From: DATEDA01 sp963744255
GTDB lineage: Bacteria > Pseudomonadota > Gammaproteobacteria > Burkholderiales > SG8-39
Assembly: GCA_963744255.1 (NCBI GenBank)
Contig: CAVUSZ010000045.1
Location: 1-64,000 of the forward strand
DNA length: 64,000 nt
Reading direction: 5' to 3'
The position numbers and the translations under genes were made by a program. Positions 52,244 through 60,341 of this stretch are shown piece by piece. The notes below the pieces were generated by a model. That model worked only from the letters and a program-made list of their open reading frames with translations. It was not told the DNA's origin and ran no database searches. Within the stretch, counting starts at the first letter, position 1, and each line of letters opens with the position of its first letter.

Positions 52244-53573
52244 ATGAACGATCGAGTCAAGAGACAGCAAGTGAGCGAGACGCGCCGCAAGATCCTGAAG
52301 GCCTCGGCGATGGCTGCGGCCACCGCGGGCGCGTGGGGCGCGGCGCCGTTCTTCGGGCCGTGGAAGCACAGCCACGCGTGGTCGCAGGCAGCGCAGAAGA
52401 AGCCGCTCGTCATCGGGCTCACGATGGACGCCAGCGGCCAGTACGCTGCGAGCGGCAACGAAGAGCGGCTCGGCGCGATGATGGCCATCAAGGAGTTCAA
52501 CGCGAAGGGCGGCGTGCTCGGCCGCCAGATCGAGGCGCTGCACATCGACACCGAGACGACGCCGGCCACCGGCTCGAGAGTCGCCGAGCGGATGATCACC
52601 CGCAACGAAGCGGCGTTCCTGATCGGCGCGGTGCACTCCGGCGTCGCGAACGCGATCAGCCAGGTGGCGCAGAAGTACGGCTGCGTCTACCTCAACACCA
52701 ACTCGTCGTCGCCGACCGAGTCCGGCAAGGACTGCCACCGGGTGAAGTTCGTGTGGGACGGCAACGGCACCAACTTTGCGCACGCGATCGTCAAAAACGC
52801 GATGAAGGTGAACGGCAATCGCTGGCTGCTGCTCACCAACGACTACGTGTGGGGCCACAACACCTCGAAAGCGACGCGGACGCTCGTCGAGGCGAACGGC
52901 GGCAAGATCGTCGACGAGCTGCTGGTGCCGCAAAACACCCGCGACTTCGCCTCCTATCTGCTGAAGGTCCAGCAGATCAAGCCCGACGTCGTGGCGACCG
53001 CGGTCGGCGGCGACGACATCAAGGCGCTGCGCCAGCAGGTGGTGCAGCTCAAGATGAACCAGAAGCCGGCGTGGATCAACAACCAGCAGGACTGGCCGGA
53101 CGTCTACGGCCTCGGGCCGGACGCGATCTTCGGGGTGTTCGGGACCACGTGGTACTACCGGTTCGATCTGCCGGGCGTGAAGGAGTTCGTCGCCGCGTAC
53201 CAGAAGGCCTACCCGGGCGTGCAGATCCAGGTGCCGGGGAACGTGTACTACAACGGCTACGTGGCGACGCGCGAGCTGCTGCGCTGCGTGGAGGAGGCGG
53301 GCTCGACGAACAACATCGCGGTGATCAAGAAGCTCGAGGGCCGCAAGATGACCTGCGCGCGACCGGATGCAGCACTTCGACGCCTGGATCAGCCCGGCGA
53401 CGCACCAGTGCCAGCAGACGATCTACATGGCGAGCTACAACGACAAGCCGGCGGAGAAGGACGACATCTTCCGCATCCTCGCGCAGGTGCCGCCGCAGGA
53501 GGTCGAGGACCAGGCCGCGCCGGCGGCGTGCAAGCTCGAGTCGTACGAGTCGACGCCGAGCTACGAGCAGTAA
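52244..53573 (+). CDS. HAAT solute-binding protein (LivK-like) with a Tat signal; frameshifted near its end
   Basis: A periplasmic binding protein of about 442 residues. The N-terminus ETRRKILKASAMAAATAGAWGAAP is a twin-arginine signal with a long hydrophobic stretch. The body (KKPLVIGLTMDASGQYAASGNEERLGAMMAIKEFNAKGGVLGRQIE) is peripla_BP_6. One extra base near 53354 (after KMT) shifts the frame; continuing in the third frame gives DRMQHFDAWISPATHQCQQTIYMASYN and the normal end. Probably a sequencing error. RBS GGAGGAGGG 6-10 bases upstream. It supplies substrate to LivH/LivM. Confidence 0.85.
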
Positions 53574-53581
53574 GGGACCTC

Positions 53582-53670
53582 AACGCGGAGATCGCGGAGG
53601 ACGCAGGCGCGCGCAGAGAGCGGCATGCCCCGACGCTGCGCTCTTTGCGTTCTCCTGCACTCCTTGGGTT
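53582..53670. repeat. Imperfect palindromic intergenic element, copy 1
   Basis: Between livK and livH. The left arm begins AACGCGGAGATCGCGGAGG and the right arm ends TCCTGCACTCCTTGGGTT; the complement of the right arm reads AACCCAAGGAGTGCAGG. The two arms pair imperfectly over about 35 bases, so the transcript would fold into a long hairpin. Related in composition and position to the element at 54611-54705. Confidence 0.55.
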
Positions 53671-53675
53671 AGGCC

Positions 53676-54605
53676 GTGGAGTTCCTGATCAACCTGCTCC
53701 CCCACGTCGTCAACGGCGTGACCCTGGGGCTCCTGTTCGCGCTCATCGCTCTCGGCTTCATGCTGATCGTGGGCGTGATGGAGACGATCAACCTCGCCCA
53801 CGGGTCGCTCTTCGCCCTCGGGATGTATTTCGCACTGTTCATCGTCACGCCGACGCTCGGGCTCTTTCCCGACCTGCAAGCGTCGTACTTGGCGCTGCCC
53901 GTCGGCACCCGCTATCTCGCGGCGCTCTTCCTCGCACCGGTGTTCGTCGGGCTCTTCGGGATGCTGCTCGAGCTCTGCATGCGGCGCACCTACGGGCGCG
54001 ACCCGCTCTACGGGCTGCTGCTCACGTTCGGCGCGGCGCTGGTGATCGAGGAGGTGATCCGCCTGGTCTGGGGCTCGACCGAGAAGCAGCTCCCGCTGCC
54101 CGAGACGATCTCCGGCGCGTTCCTCGTCGGCGACCTGATCTACTCGAAGTACCGGTTCTACGCGAGCGCCTTCGCGGTGATCGCGATCCTCGCGCTCTGG
54201 CTTTTCATCGAGAGGACGCCCTACGGGGCGATGATCAAAGCCGGCGCGCACGACAGCGAGATGGTGCGTGCGCTCGGCATCAATCTCTCGCGGCTGCGCC
54301 TCTTCGTCTTCAGCCTCGGCACCGCCCTCGCCGCGGTTGCCGGGGTGATCATGGCGCCGATTTGGGGCATCCGGCCGCACGTCGGGGTCGACGCCGTGGT
54401 GCCGGCGTTCCTGATCATCGTGCTCGGTGGCGTCGGCAGCCTGTGGGGCGCGGTGCTGGCGGGGCTCGCGGTGGGGCTGGTGGTCGGACTAACCGGGGCG
54501 TACGCGTCGGAGTGGTCGCTGATGTCGATGTATCTTCTCTTCATCGCCGTGGTCACGTTCCGCGCGCGGGGGCTGTTCGGGAAGAAGAGCGTGCTGGACG
54601 TATGA
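53676..54605 (+). CDS. livH: HAAT transporter permease LivH
   Basis: A 309-residue permease with eight or nine membrane segments. GVTLGLLFALIALGFMLIVGVMETINLAHGSLFALGMYFAL is the typical LivH start; the EAA-type motif is DSEMVRALGINLSRLRLFVFSLGTALAAVAGVIM. GTG start. It completes the transporter with LivM, LivG, LivF and the binding protein. Notably livH and livM are split between the two divergent arms rather than being adjacent. Confidence 0.9.
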   Translation: MEFLINLLPHVVNGVTLGLLFALIALGFMLIVGVMETINLAHGSLFALGMYFALFIVTPTLGLFPDLQASYLALPVGTRYLAALFLAPVFVGLFGMLLELCMRRTYGRDPLYGLLLTFGAALVIEEVIRLVWGSTEKQLPLPETISGAFLVGDLIYSKYRFYASAFAVIAILALWLFIERTPYGAMIKAGAHDSEMVRALGINLSRLRLFVFSLGTALAAVAGVIMAPIWGIRPHVGVDAVVPAFLIIVLGGVGSLWGAVLAGLAVGLVVGLTGAYASEWSLMSMYLLFIAVVTFRARGLFGKKSVLDV

Positions 54606-54610
54606 ACCCG

Positions 54611-54705
54611 AACGCCGAGGTTGCAACGAACGCCGAGGCCGCAGCAGAGACCGGGCGGCGACGCTGCCCGGGACCGGGCCGCGATCTTGGCGTCCTCCGC
54701 GTTGC
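54611..54705. repeat. Imperfect palindromic intergenic element, copy 2
   Basis: Between livH and the first SDR. The left arm begins AACGCCGAGGTTGCAACG; the right arm ends CGTCCTCCGCGTTGCC, whose complement GGCAACGCGGAGGACG resembles both left arms. An inner stem CCGGGC/GCCCGG (54651-54656 and 54666-54671) strengthens the fold. It looks like a second member of a small REP-like family inserted inside this operon. Confidence 0.55.
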
Positions 54706-54714
54706 CGATCGAAG

Positions 54715-55458
54715 ATGAGGCCACTCGATGGCAAGGTCGCGCTCGTCACCGGCGCCGCGGGGCCGATGGGCTTGGCGACGGTGAAGTTCCTGCTCGAGGA
54801 CGGCTGCCGCGTCGCGATGGTCGACGTGAACGCGCAGGCGAACGACGCGCGCGCGCGGGAGCTCGGCGCCGGGACGTTCCCGGTCGCGTTCGACATCGGC
54901 GATTCGTCCGCGGTGCGCGCAGGCCATGCGCGTATCGTCGAGCGGCTCGGGCCGGTGGACATCCTGGTCAACAACGCCGGCATCCTTTCCAACAACAAGG
55001 TCGAGGCGACCGACGACGCCGAGTGGCGGCGGGTGCTCGCGGCGAACCTCGACGGCGCGTTCTATCTGTCGCGTGCGGCAGTGCCGGCCATGAAGCGGAG
55101 GCGCTGGGGACGGATCATCACCACCTGCTCGCTCGCCGCCAAGACCGGCGGGCTGACGGCCGGGACCACCTACTCGGTCTCGAAGGGCGCACTGACCTCG
55201 CTCACCTTCTCGCTCGCGCGGGAGCTGGCGCCGCACGGCGTCACGGCGAACGGCATCTCGCCGGCGTACGTGAACACGCCGATGGTCACCGAGCAGCTGA
55301 CCGAGGCGCAGCGCCAGGCGCTGCTCGCGCAGGTCCCGGTCGGCCGGTTCTGCGAGCCGGAGGAGTTCGCCCACGTCGTGCGCTTCCTCGCCTCGCCCCT
55401 CGCGGGCTTCATCACCGGCGAGATCGTCGATCTCAACGGCGGCCTGGTGATGGACTGA
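54715..55458 (+). CDS. SDR family oxidoreductase
   Basis: A 247-residue classical short-chain dehydrogenase. Cofactor motif TGAAGPMGLATVKF (GxxxGxG variant), NNAGILSNNK, catalytic Ser in TCSLAAKTGGLTAGTTYSVSKGA with Y-x3-K, and end motif GEIVDLNGGLVMD. VDVNAQ after the second strand has Asp, which favours NAD. Within this operon it probably oxidises a hydroxyl of the imported compound or an intermediate. The exact reaction is unknown. Confidence 0.82.
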   Translation: MRPLDGKVALVTGAAGPMGLATVKFLLEDGCRVAMVDVNAQANDARARELGAGTFPVAFDIGDSSAVRAGHARIVERLGPVDILVNNAGILSNNKVEATDDAEWRRVLAANLDGAFYLSRAAVPAMKRRRWGRIITTCSLAAKTGGLTAGTTYSVSKGALTSLTFSLARELAPHGVTANGISPAYVNTPMVTEQLTEAQRQALLAQVPVGRFCEPEEFAHVVRFLASPLAGFITGEIVDLNGGLVMD

Positions 55459-55461
55459 ACC

Positions 55462-56277
55462 GTGAGCGGGACGATCACGCCGAAAATGGATCTCCGCCGC
55501 GAGATCGAGGGCCTGTTCGATGTGACCGGGCAGGTGGCCTACATCCCGGGTGGCTATGGCGGCATCGGCGAGGCGATCGGGTGTGCGCTCGCACATCACG
55601 GTGCGACGGTGGCGGTGTCTGGACGCAGCCGGGAAAAGGCCGAAGCCGCGGCAGCGCGTCTCCGCGACGCGGGTTACCGCGCCTCGGGTCTCGCGTTCGA
55701 CGCCCACTCGGTCGCGAGCATCCGCGAATCGGTCGACGCCGTCGCGGGCGAGCACGGGCGCCTCGATATCCTGGTGAACTGCGTCGGGCTCAACCGCGAG
55801 CAGGCGCTGCTCGAGGTCACCGAAGACGCGTTCGACGAGGTCTTCGAGATCAACGTCAAGGCCGCGATGTTTCTCGCGCAGGCGGCTGCACGCCACCAGA
55901 TCGCGGGCGGGCGGGGCGGGCGACAAGTACACTTCGGATCGGTGCGCTCGGCGCTCGGCATCCGCGGCCGCGGTTACTCGGCGTACTGCGCCGCGAAGGG
56001 CGGCCTCGCGCTCCTCGTCAAGCAGCACGCGATGGAGCTCGCGCCGCACGCGATCACGGTGAATGGCATCGCGCCGACCTACGTGCGCACCGAGATGATC
56101 GCGCACCACCTTGCGCGACCCGATTTCCTCGCGACCACGCTGCCGCGCATACCGCTCGGGCGGCTCGCGGAGCCGCGCGACATTGCCGGCGCGGCGCTGC
56201 TCTTCTGCGCGCCGGCGGGTGCATTCATCACCGGCCAGATGCTGTACGTCGACGGCGGAATCACGGCCAGCCAGTAA
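55462..56277 (+). CDS. SDR family oxidoreductase, gluconate-5-dehydrogenase-like
   Basis: A 271-residue short-chain dehydrogenase starting with GTG 3 bases after the preceding stop. Cofactor motif IPGGYGGIGEAIG (a less common GGYGGIG loop), NCVGLNREQALLEVTEDAFD, catalytic Ser in HFGSVRSALGIRGRGYSAYCAAKGG with Y-x3-K, and end motif GQMLYVDGGITASQ. SGRSREK after strand two (Arg at the binding position) suggests NADP preference. The overall pattern resembles gluconate 5-dehydrogenase or KduD. It may work with the preceding SDR on the same carbon skeleton. Confidence 0.82.
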   Translation: MSGTITPKMDLRREIEGLFDVTGQVAYIPGGYGGIGEAIGCALAHHGATVAVSGRSREKAEAAAARLRDAGYRASGLAFDAHSVASIRESVDAVAGEHGRLDILVNCVGLNREQALLEVTEDAFDEVFEINVKAAMFLAQAAARHQIAGGRGGRQVHFGSVRSALGIRGRGYSAYCAAKGGLALLVKQHAMELAPHAITVNGIAPTYVRTEMIAHHLARPDFLATTLPRIPLGRLAEPRDIAGAALLFCAPAGAFITGQMLYVDGGITASQ

Positions 56278-56343
56278 GCGCTGGCGCGCGCGGAGGTACT
56301 TGGGCCACAATTCGGGCCAGCCGGAAGCCCGCAGGAGATCCCC

Positions 56344-57858
56344 GTGAACAAGCCCGTCGACGCAGCGCTCCACGTCCCCCTCTGGATCGGCGGCAAGCCG
56401 GCCGGCTCGTCGGCAAACCGCTCGGGGGAGGTCACGAATCCGGCGACCGGCGCGGTCACGAAGCGCGTGCCGTTCTGCAACGCGGCCGACATCGATGCGG
56501 CGGTGAAAGCGGCGCAGGCCGCCTATCCCGAGTGGCGCGACGCGCCCGCTTTGCGCCGCGCGCGGGTGATGCAGCGGTTCCTGCAGCTGCTGCAGCAGGA
56601 GCGGGATGCGCTCGCGCGCATCGTCACCGAGGAGCACGGCAAGACGCTGCCCGACGCGACGGGCTCGGTGCAGCGGGGGATCGAGGTGGTCGAGTTCGCC
56701 TGCGGCGTCCCGCACCTCCTCAAGGGCGAGTACTCGGAGAACGTCGGCACCGGCGTCGACACCCACACCCTGCGCCAGCCGGTGGGCGTTTGCGCGGGTA
56801 TCACGCCGTTCAACTTCCCGGTGATGGTGCCGCTGTGGATGTTTCCGGTGGCGATCGCCTGCGGCAACGCGTTCGTGCTGAAGCCTTCGGAGAAGGTGCC
56901 ATCGGCATCGGTCCGGATGGCCGAGCTCTTCAAGGACGCGGGGCTGCCCGACGGCGTGTTGAACGTCGTCCACGGCGACAAGGAGGCAGTGGATTCGATC
57001 CTCGAGCATCCCGGCATCAACGCCGTCTCGTTCGTCGGCTCGACGCCGATCGCAAGGCACATCTACGAGACCGGCGCGCGGCACGGCAAGCGGGTGCAGG
57101 CGCTGGGCGGGGCGAAGAACCACGCGGTGGTGCTGCCCGACGCAGACCTCGAGTTCGCCGCCGACGCGCTGATCGGCGCGGCCTATGGCTCGGCGGGCGA
57201 GCGCTGCATGGCGATCTCGGCGGTCGTCGCGGTCGGGGCGGCAGCCGACCCGCTGGTCGGGTTATTGAAGAAGAAGGCGGCGGCGATCAAGGTCGGACCC
57301 GGGGACGCCGACGGCGTCGACATGGGGCCGCTCGTGACGAAGGCGCATCGCGACAAAGTGAAGGGCTACGTCGACCTCGGTGCGAAGGAGGGCGCGAAGC
57401 TCGTGGTCGACGGCCGGGGCCTCGCCGTCAAGGGCCACGAGGACGGGTTCTTTCTCGGCACGACGCTGTTCGACGACGTGAAGCCGCAGATGAAGATCTA
57501 CCAGGACGAGATCTTCGGGCCGGTGCTCGTCGTGCTGCGCGTCGATACGCTGGAAGAGGCGATCGCGTTGGTGAATGCGAACCCCTATGCGAACGGTACG
57601 GCAATCTTCACCGAGAGCGGCGGCGCCGCACGCCGGTTCGAGAGCGAGATCCAGGTCGGCATGGTCGGGATCAACGTCCCGATCCCGGTGCCGGTCGCGT
57701 TCTATTCGTTCGGCGGGTGGAAGGGCTCGCTCTTCGGCGACCTCCACGTGCACGGCGTCGAGGGCGTCAAGTTCTACACCCGCACCAAAGCGGTGACCAC
57801 CCGGTGGCCGCATCAGGACACTCCGGCGCCGGGCCTCAACATGCCGACGCTGGGTTGA
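56344..57858 (+). CDS. mmsA: CoA-acylating (methyl)malonate-semialdehyde dehydrogenase (MmsA/IolA)
   Basis: A 504-residue aldehyde dehydrogenase of the MMSDH type, converting malonate or methylmalonate semialdehyde plus CoA to acetyl- or propionyl-CoA and CO2. GITPFNFPVMVPLWMFPVAIACGN, the catalytic Cys in GSAGERCMAISAVV (near residue 285), and the final PIPVPVAFYSFGGWKGSLFGDLHVHG are all specific to this group. In inositol catabolism the same enzyme (IolA) acts directly on the product of the IolJ aldolase, so it pairs well with the fusion enzyme upstream. GTG start with GGAGATC upstream. Confidence 0.92.
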   Translation: MNKPVDAALHVPLWIGGKPAGSSANRSGEVTNPATGAVTKRVPFCNAADIDAAVKAAQAAYPEWRDAPALRRARVMQRFLQLLQQERDALARIVTEEHGKTLPDATGSVQRGIEVVEFACGVPHLLKGEYSENVGTGVDTHTLRQPVGVCAGITPFNFPVMVPLWMFPVAIACGNAFVLKPSEKVPSASVRMAELFKDAGLPDGVLNVVHGDKEAVDSILEHPGINAVSFVGSTPIARHIYETGARHGKRVQALGGAKNHAVVLPDADLEFAADALIGAAYGSAGERCMAISAVVAVGAAADPLVGLLKKKAAAIKVGPGDADGVDMGPLVTKAHRDKVKGYVDLGAKEGAKLVVDGRGLAVKGHEDGFFLGTTLFDDVKPQMKIYQDEIFGPVLVVLRVDTLEEAIALVNANPYANGTAIFTESGGAARRFESEIQVGMVGINVPIPVPVAFYSFGGWKGSLFGDLHVHGVEGVKFYTRTKAVTTRWPHQDTPAPGLNMPTLG

Positions 57859-57876
57859 ACGGACAAGGAGAAAGGA

Positions 57877-58281
57877 ATGAACGCCCCTCGCCGCCTGCTT
57901 GCCGCCATCGCCGCCGCGACCTTCGTCGCCGCGTGCGCGCCCGACGAATTCAAGCCATCGCCTGGCTTCGACGGGTTCCTCGACCGCATCGGGCAGGAGT
58001 GCTACCCGGACACGATCGGGCCCACGCTCGTGCGGCAATGGGCGCAGGGCTACGGGCCGGGCGGCGGCGGGGCCGGCTTCATGGATGCGACTTCGGCCCT
58101 CTACTACGGAAAGATGAGTCCGGCCACGTATCGCGCTTCCATTACCGCGTTCACGGACAACGGCACGGCGACCAACAAGGGGATCGACTGCATCATCAGC
58201 AAGCTGCCGGCCTCGCGGCCCGGCACGCCCGGCGGCATACCCGCCGGGCGGGACGGCGTCCCGCCGCCGCCGTCGCGATGA
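57877..58281 (+). CDS. Putative lipoprotein, unknown function
   Basis: A 134-residue lipoprotein: signal peptide MNAPRRLLAAIAAATFVAAC (lipobox VAAC, Cys 20), then a compact region with two more Cys (QECYPDTIG and GIDCIISKL) likely to form a disulfide, then a Pro/Gly-rich tail (PGTPGGIPAGRDGVPPPP). RBS GGAGAAAGG is 6-10 bases upstream, 18 bases after mmsA, so it is co-transcribed. I do not recognise the family; it may serve the outer membrane side of uptake. Confidence 0.6.
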   Translation: MNAPRRLLAAIAAATFVAACAPDEFKPSPGFDGFLDRIGQECYPDTIGPTLVRQWAQGYGPGGGGAGFMDATSALYYGKMSPATYRASITAFTDNGTATNKGIDCIISKLPASRPGTPGGIPAGRDGVPPPPSR

Positions 58282-58313
58282 GCGCGAGCCTTGCGGCGCG
58301 GCGCGGCGCTGCG

Positions 58314-59189
58314 CTACCGCGCGCCCGCAGTGGCGTCACAGGCGTCGCCGAGCCACGCCGCGAGCGCGCGGCAGAAGCCGTCGGATTCACCCGCCAGCCT
58401 GGCCAGTACTCGCAGGCGCGGGGCGATCGAGGCGGTGAACGCCGCGAGCGGCACTTCGAGCGCCGCGGTTCCGGCGCCGAGCCGCACCGGCCGTCGGGTG
58501 CGGAGCACGACCGGCTCGATCATCGTCTCGCGCTGCGCCGCGAGGGCGCGCGCCGCCTGGTCGAAGACCCGCGCCGAATCGGGGAGCTCGCCGGCGAGCG
58601 ACTCGAGCCAGTGCAGCCAGAACTCGACGGTGGCGGCGAAAACATAGCCGGTCGGCGTGTTTGCCATCGCGCCGAGCGCCCGGTCGGCCCATTTCAAGGC
58701 GAGCGCGGGACGCAGCGCCATGAGTTTTGCATTGACCGCCTCGTCGCCGAGGGCGAGCAGTCCGCCGAGCGCCGCGCCCGGGTTGGCTACCGCGCCCGTG
58801 ATCACGAGCTTCAGTACCAGGTCGGCGCCGCGTGCGCCGCTTGCAGCCTCGACGAGGTTGAGGGCGGCGATGTCCCGGGCCGCGGTCGAGACGATCGCGG
58901 GATCGGTGTCGTGGCGGAGGAAATAGGGCAGGACGGCGCCGCAGAGCACGCCTTCATGCACGAGGCTCCGGACCCGCACGAAAACCTCGCTGCGGCGTTC
59001 GGTCGGGACCCGCTTCGCGTACTCCGGATAGAAGGCGCCGAGCAGCGGGTCGAGCGGTGTATGGCCCCGGCCGGCGAAGAACAGCGCATGATGAGCGAGG
59101 CGGGCGATCCCGGTCTCGTCGAGGAGGTCCCAGCCCGCGGTGTCTTCGAGCGCGAACCGGACGGCATCCGGGCAGAGCGATGGTTCCAT
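58314..59189 (-). CDS. Hypothetical protein, all-helical
   Basis: A 291-residue soluble protein rich in Ala, Leu and Arg, with no signal peptide and no motif I recognise. Segments such as LHWLESLAGELPDSARVFDQAARALAAQRE and PDAVRFALEDTAGWDLLDETG suggest helices throughout. The coding strand is supported by codon pattern and by a start (59189) that leaves a clean 105-base gap to the divergent AraC gene, which may regulate it. Confidence 0.55.
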   Translation of the reverse strand: MEPSLCPDAVRFALEDTAGWDLLDETGIARLAHHALFFAGRGHTPLDPLLGAFYPEYAKRVPTERRSEVFVRVRSLVHEGVLCGAVLPYFLRHDTDPAIVSTAARDIAALNLVEAASGARGADLVLKLVITGAVANPGAALGGLLALGDEAVNAKLMALRPALALKWADRALGAMANTPTGYVFAATVEFWLHWLESLAGELPDSARVFDQAARALAAQRETMIEPVVLRTRRPVRLGAGTAALEVPLAAFTASIAPRLRVLARLAGESDGFCRALAAWLGDACDATAGAR

Positions 59190-59294
59190 GTGGTCGTTCG
59201 AGAGCTCAGGTAAGGTGCGGGAAGATACGGCCGCAGCCAACCTTTGGTCTTGACCGGAGACGCCAGAAGCTTGTCCCCAGCGGTCAGCGCTTAG

Positions 59295-60311
59295 ATGAAT
59301 AGCCCGAGCCTCGAATCCGGCAGCACCGCGCTCCTTTCGCCGGCCATCAACCTGTGGCGAGCGCTGGAGGCGCGACGGATCGATCCGGCGCCGATCTTCC
59401 GCGCGGCCGGGATCGACCCGGCCGTGCTCCGCGTTCCCGGGAAGCGGGTGTCGGCGCGGACCGCGCTTCGCCTCCAGCAGGTCGCGGAGGACGCGGTTGG
59501 CGATCCGGCCCTCGGGCTGGACGTCGCGCGGCAGATGCAGGGGACGGCGCTGCACGCGCTCGGCTACTCCTGGCTCGCGAGCGCGACGCTCGGGGAGGCG
59601 TTCCAGCGCTTGGCGCGCTATTTCCGGGTGCTGAGCGAGCGCTGGTCGGCGCGCATCGAGGAGAGCGCAGACGGCGTGCGGATCACCTACGTGTTCGGCG
59701 AGACGGTGCCGCGCCCGCGGGACTGGCTCCACGACTGGCTCGTCGCCGGCGCCGTCCGCCTCTGCCGCCTGACCTACGGTGATGCGTTCGCGCCGCTCGA
59801 GGTCACGCTGGTGCGCGAGTGCCCGGCGGAGCCGGCGCCGTTCGACGAATGGTTCCGGTCGCCGATCGTCTGGCGCGCGCCGCAGACGAGCCTGCTGTGC
59901 CGGAGCGAGGATCTCGCGCGGCCGCTGCCGACGGGCAACCCCGAGGTCGCGCTCGCGACCGAACGCCTGGCGCTCGACTATCTCGCGCGGCTCGATCGTA
60001 CGGACATGGTCGCGCAGGTGAGGCGGCGCATCCGCGAGAGCCTGCCCTCGGGCGTGCCGTCGCAGGCCGACGTGGCGCGCGCGCTCGCGGTCAGCCCGCG
60101 GACGCTCGCCCGGCGGCTGGAGGAGGCGGGGACGAGCTTCACCGCGCTCCGCGACGAGACCCGCCGCGCGCTCGCCGAGCAGTATCTGTACCGCACCGAC
60201 TTCTCGGTCGCGGAGGTGGCCTACCTGCTCGGCTTTTCCGAGGCGTCGAGCTTCAACCGCGCGCACCGCCGCTGGACCGGCCGCGCGCCGGGGGACGCCC
60301 GGGCACGGTGA
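59295..60311 (+). CDS. AraC family transcriptional regulator (arabinose-binding-domain type)
   Basis: A 338-residue regulator. The N-terminal two-thirds is the helical ligand domain found in OruR/ArgR-type AraC proteins (GLDVARQMQGTALHALGYSWLASATLGEAFQRLARYFRVLSE). The C-terminal 90 residues hold two HTH motifs (ADVARALAVSPRTLARRLEEAGTSF; FSVAEVAYLLGFSEASSFNRAHRRWTG). It is divergent from the helical hypothetical gene, its most likely target. Short convergent gap to corA. Confidence 0.88.
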   Translation: MNSPSLESGSTALLSPAINLWRALEARRIDPAPIFRAAGIDPAVLRVPGKRVSARTALRLQQVAEDAVGDPALGLDVARQMQGTALHALGYSWLASATLGEAFQRLARYFRVLSERWSARIEESADGVRITYVFGETVPRPRDWLHDWLVAGAVRLCRLTYGDAFAPLEVTLVRECPAEPAPFDEWFRSPIVWRAPQTSLLCRSEDLARPLPTGNPEVALATERLALDYLARLDRTDMVAQVRRRIRESLPSGVPSQADVARALAVSPRTLARRLEEAGTSFTALRDETRRALAEQYLYRTDFSVAEVAYLLGFSEASSFNRAHRRWTGRAPGDARAR

Positions 60312-60341
60312 CGCCCCCGCGAACGGCGGGACTCGGCGTCG

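Noticed and set aside
48533..57858. Complete inositol catabolic operon
   Set aside because: Only iolC-iolJ-like and iolA-like functions are present; dehydrogenase IolG, dehydratase IolE, hydrolase IolD and isomerase IolB are not seen.
54621..59213. A 1530-codon open frame on the + strand across several genes
   Set aside because: It crosses two SDRs, mmsA and the lipoprotein in a wrong frame. Its translation is Arg/Gly/Ala-rich nonsense, as expected for the shadow frame of GC-rich genes.
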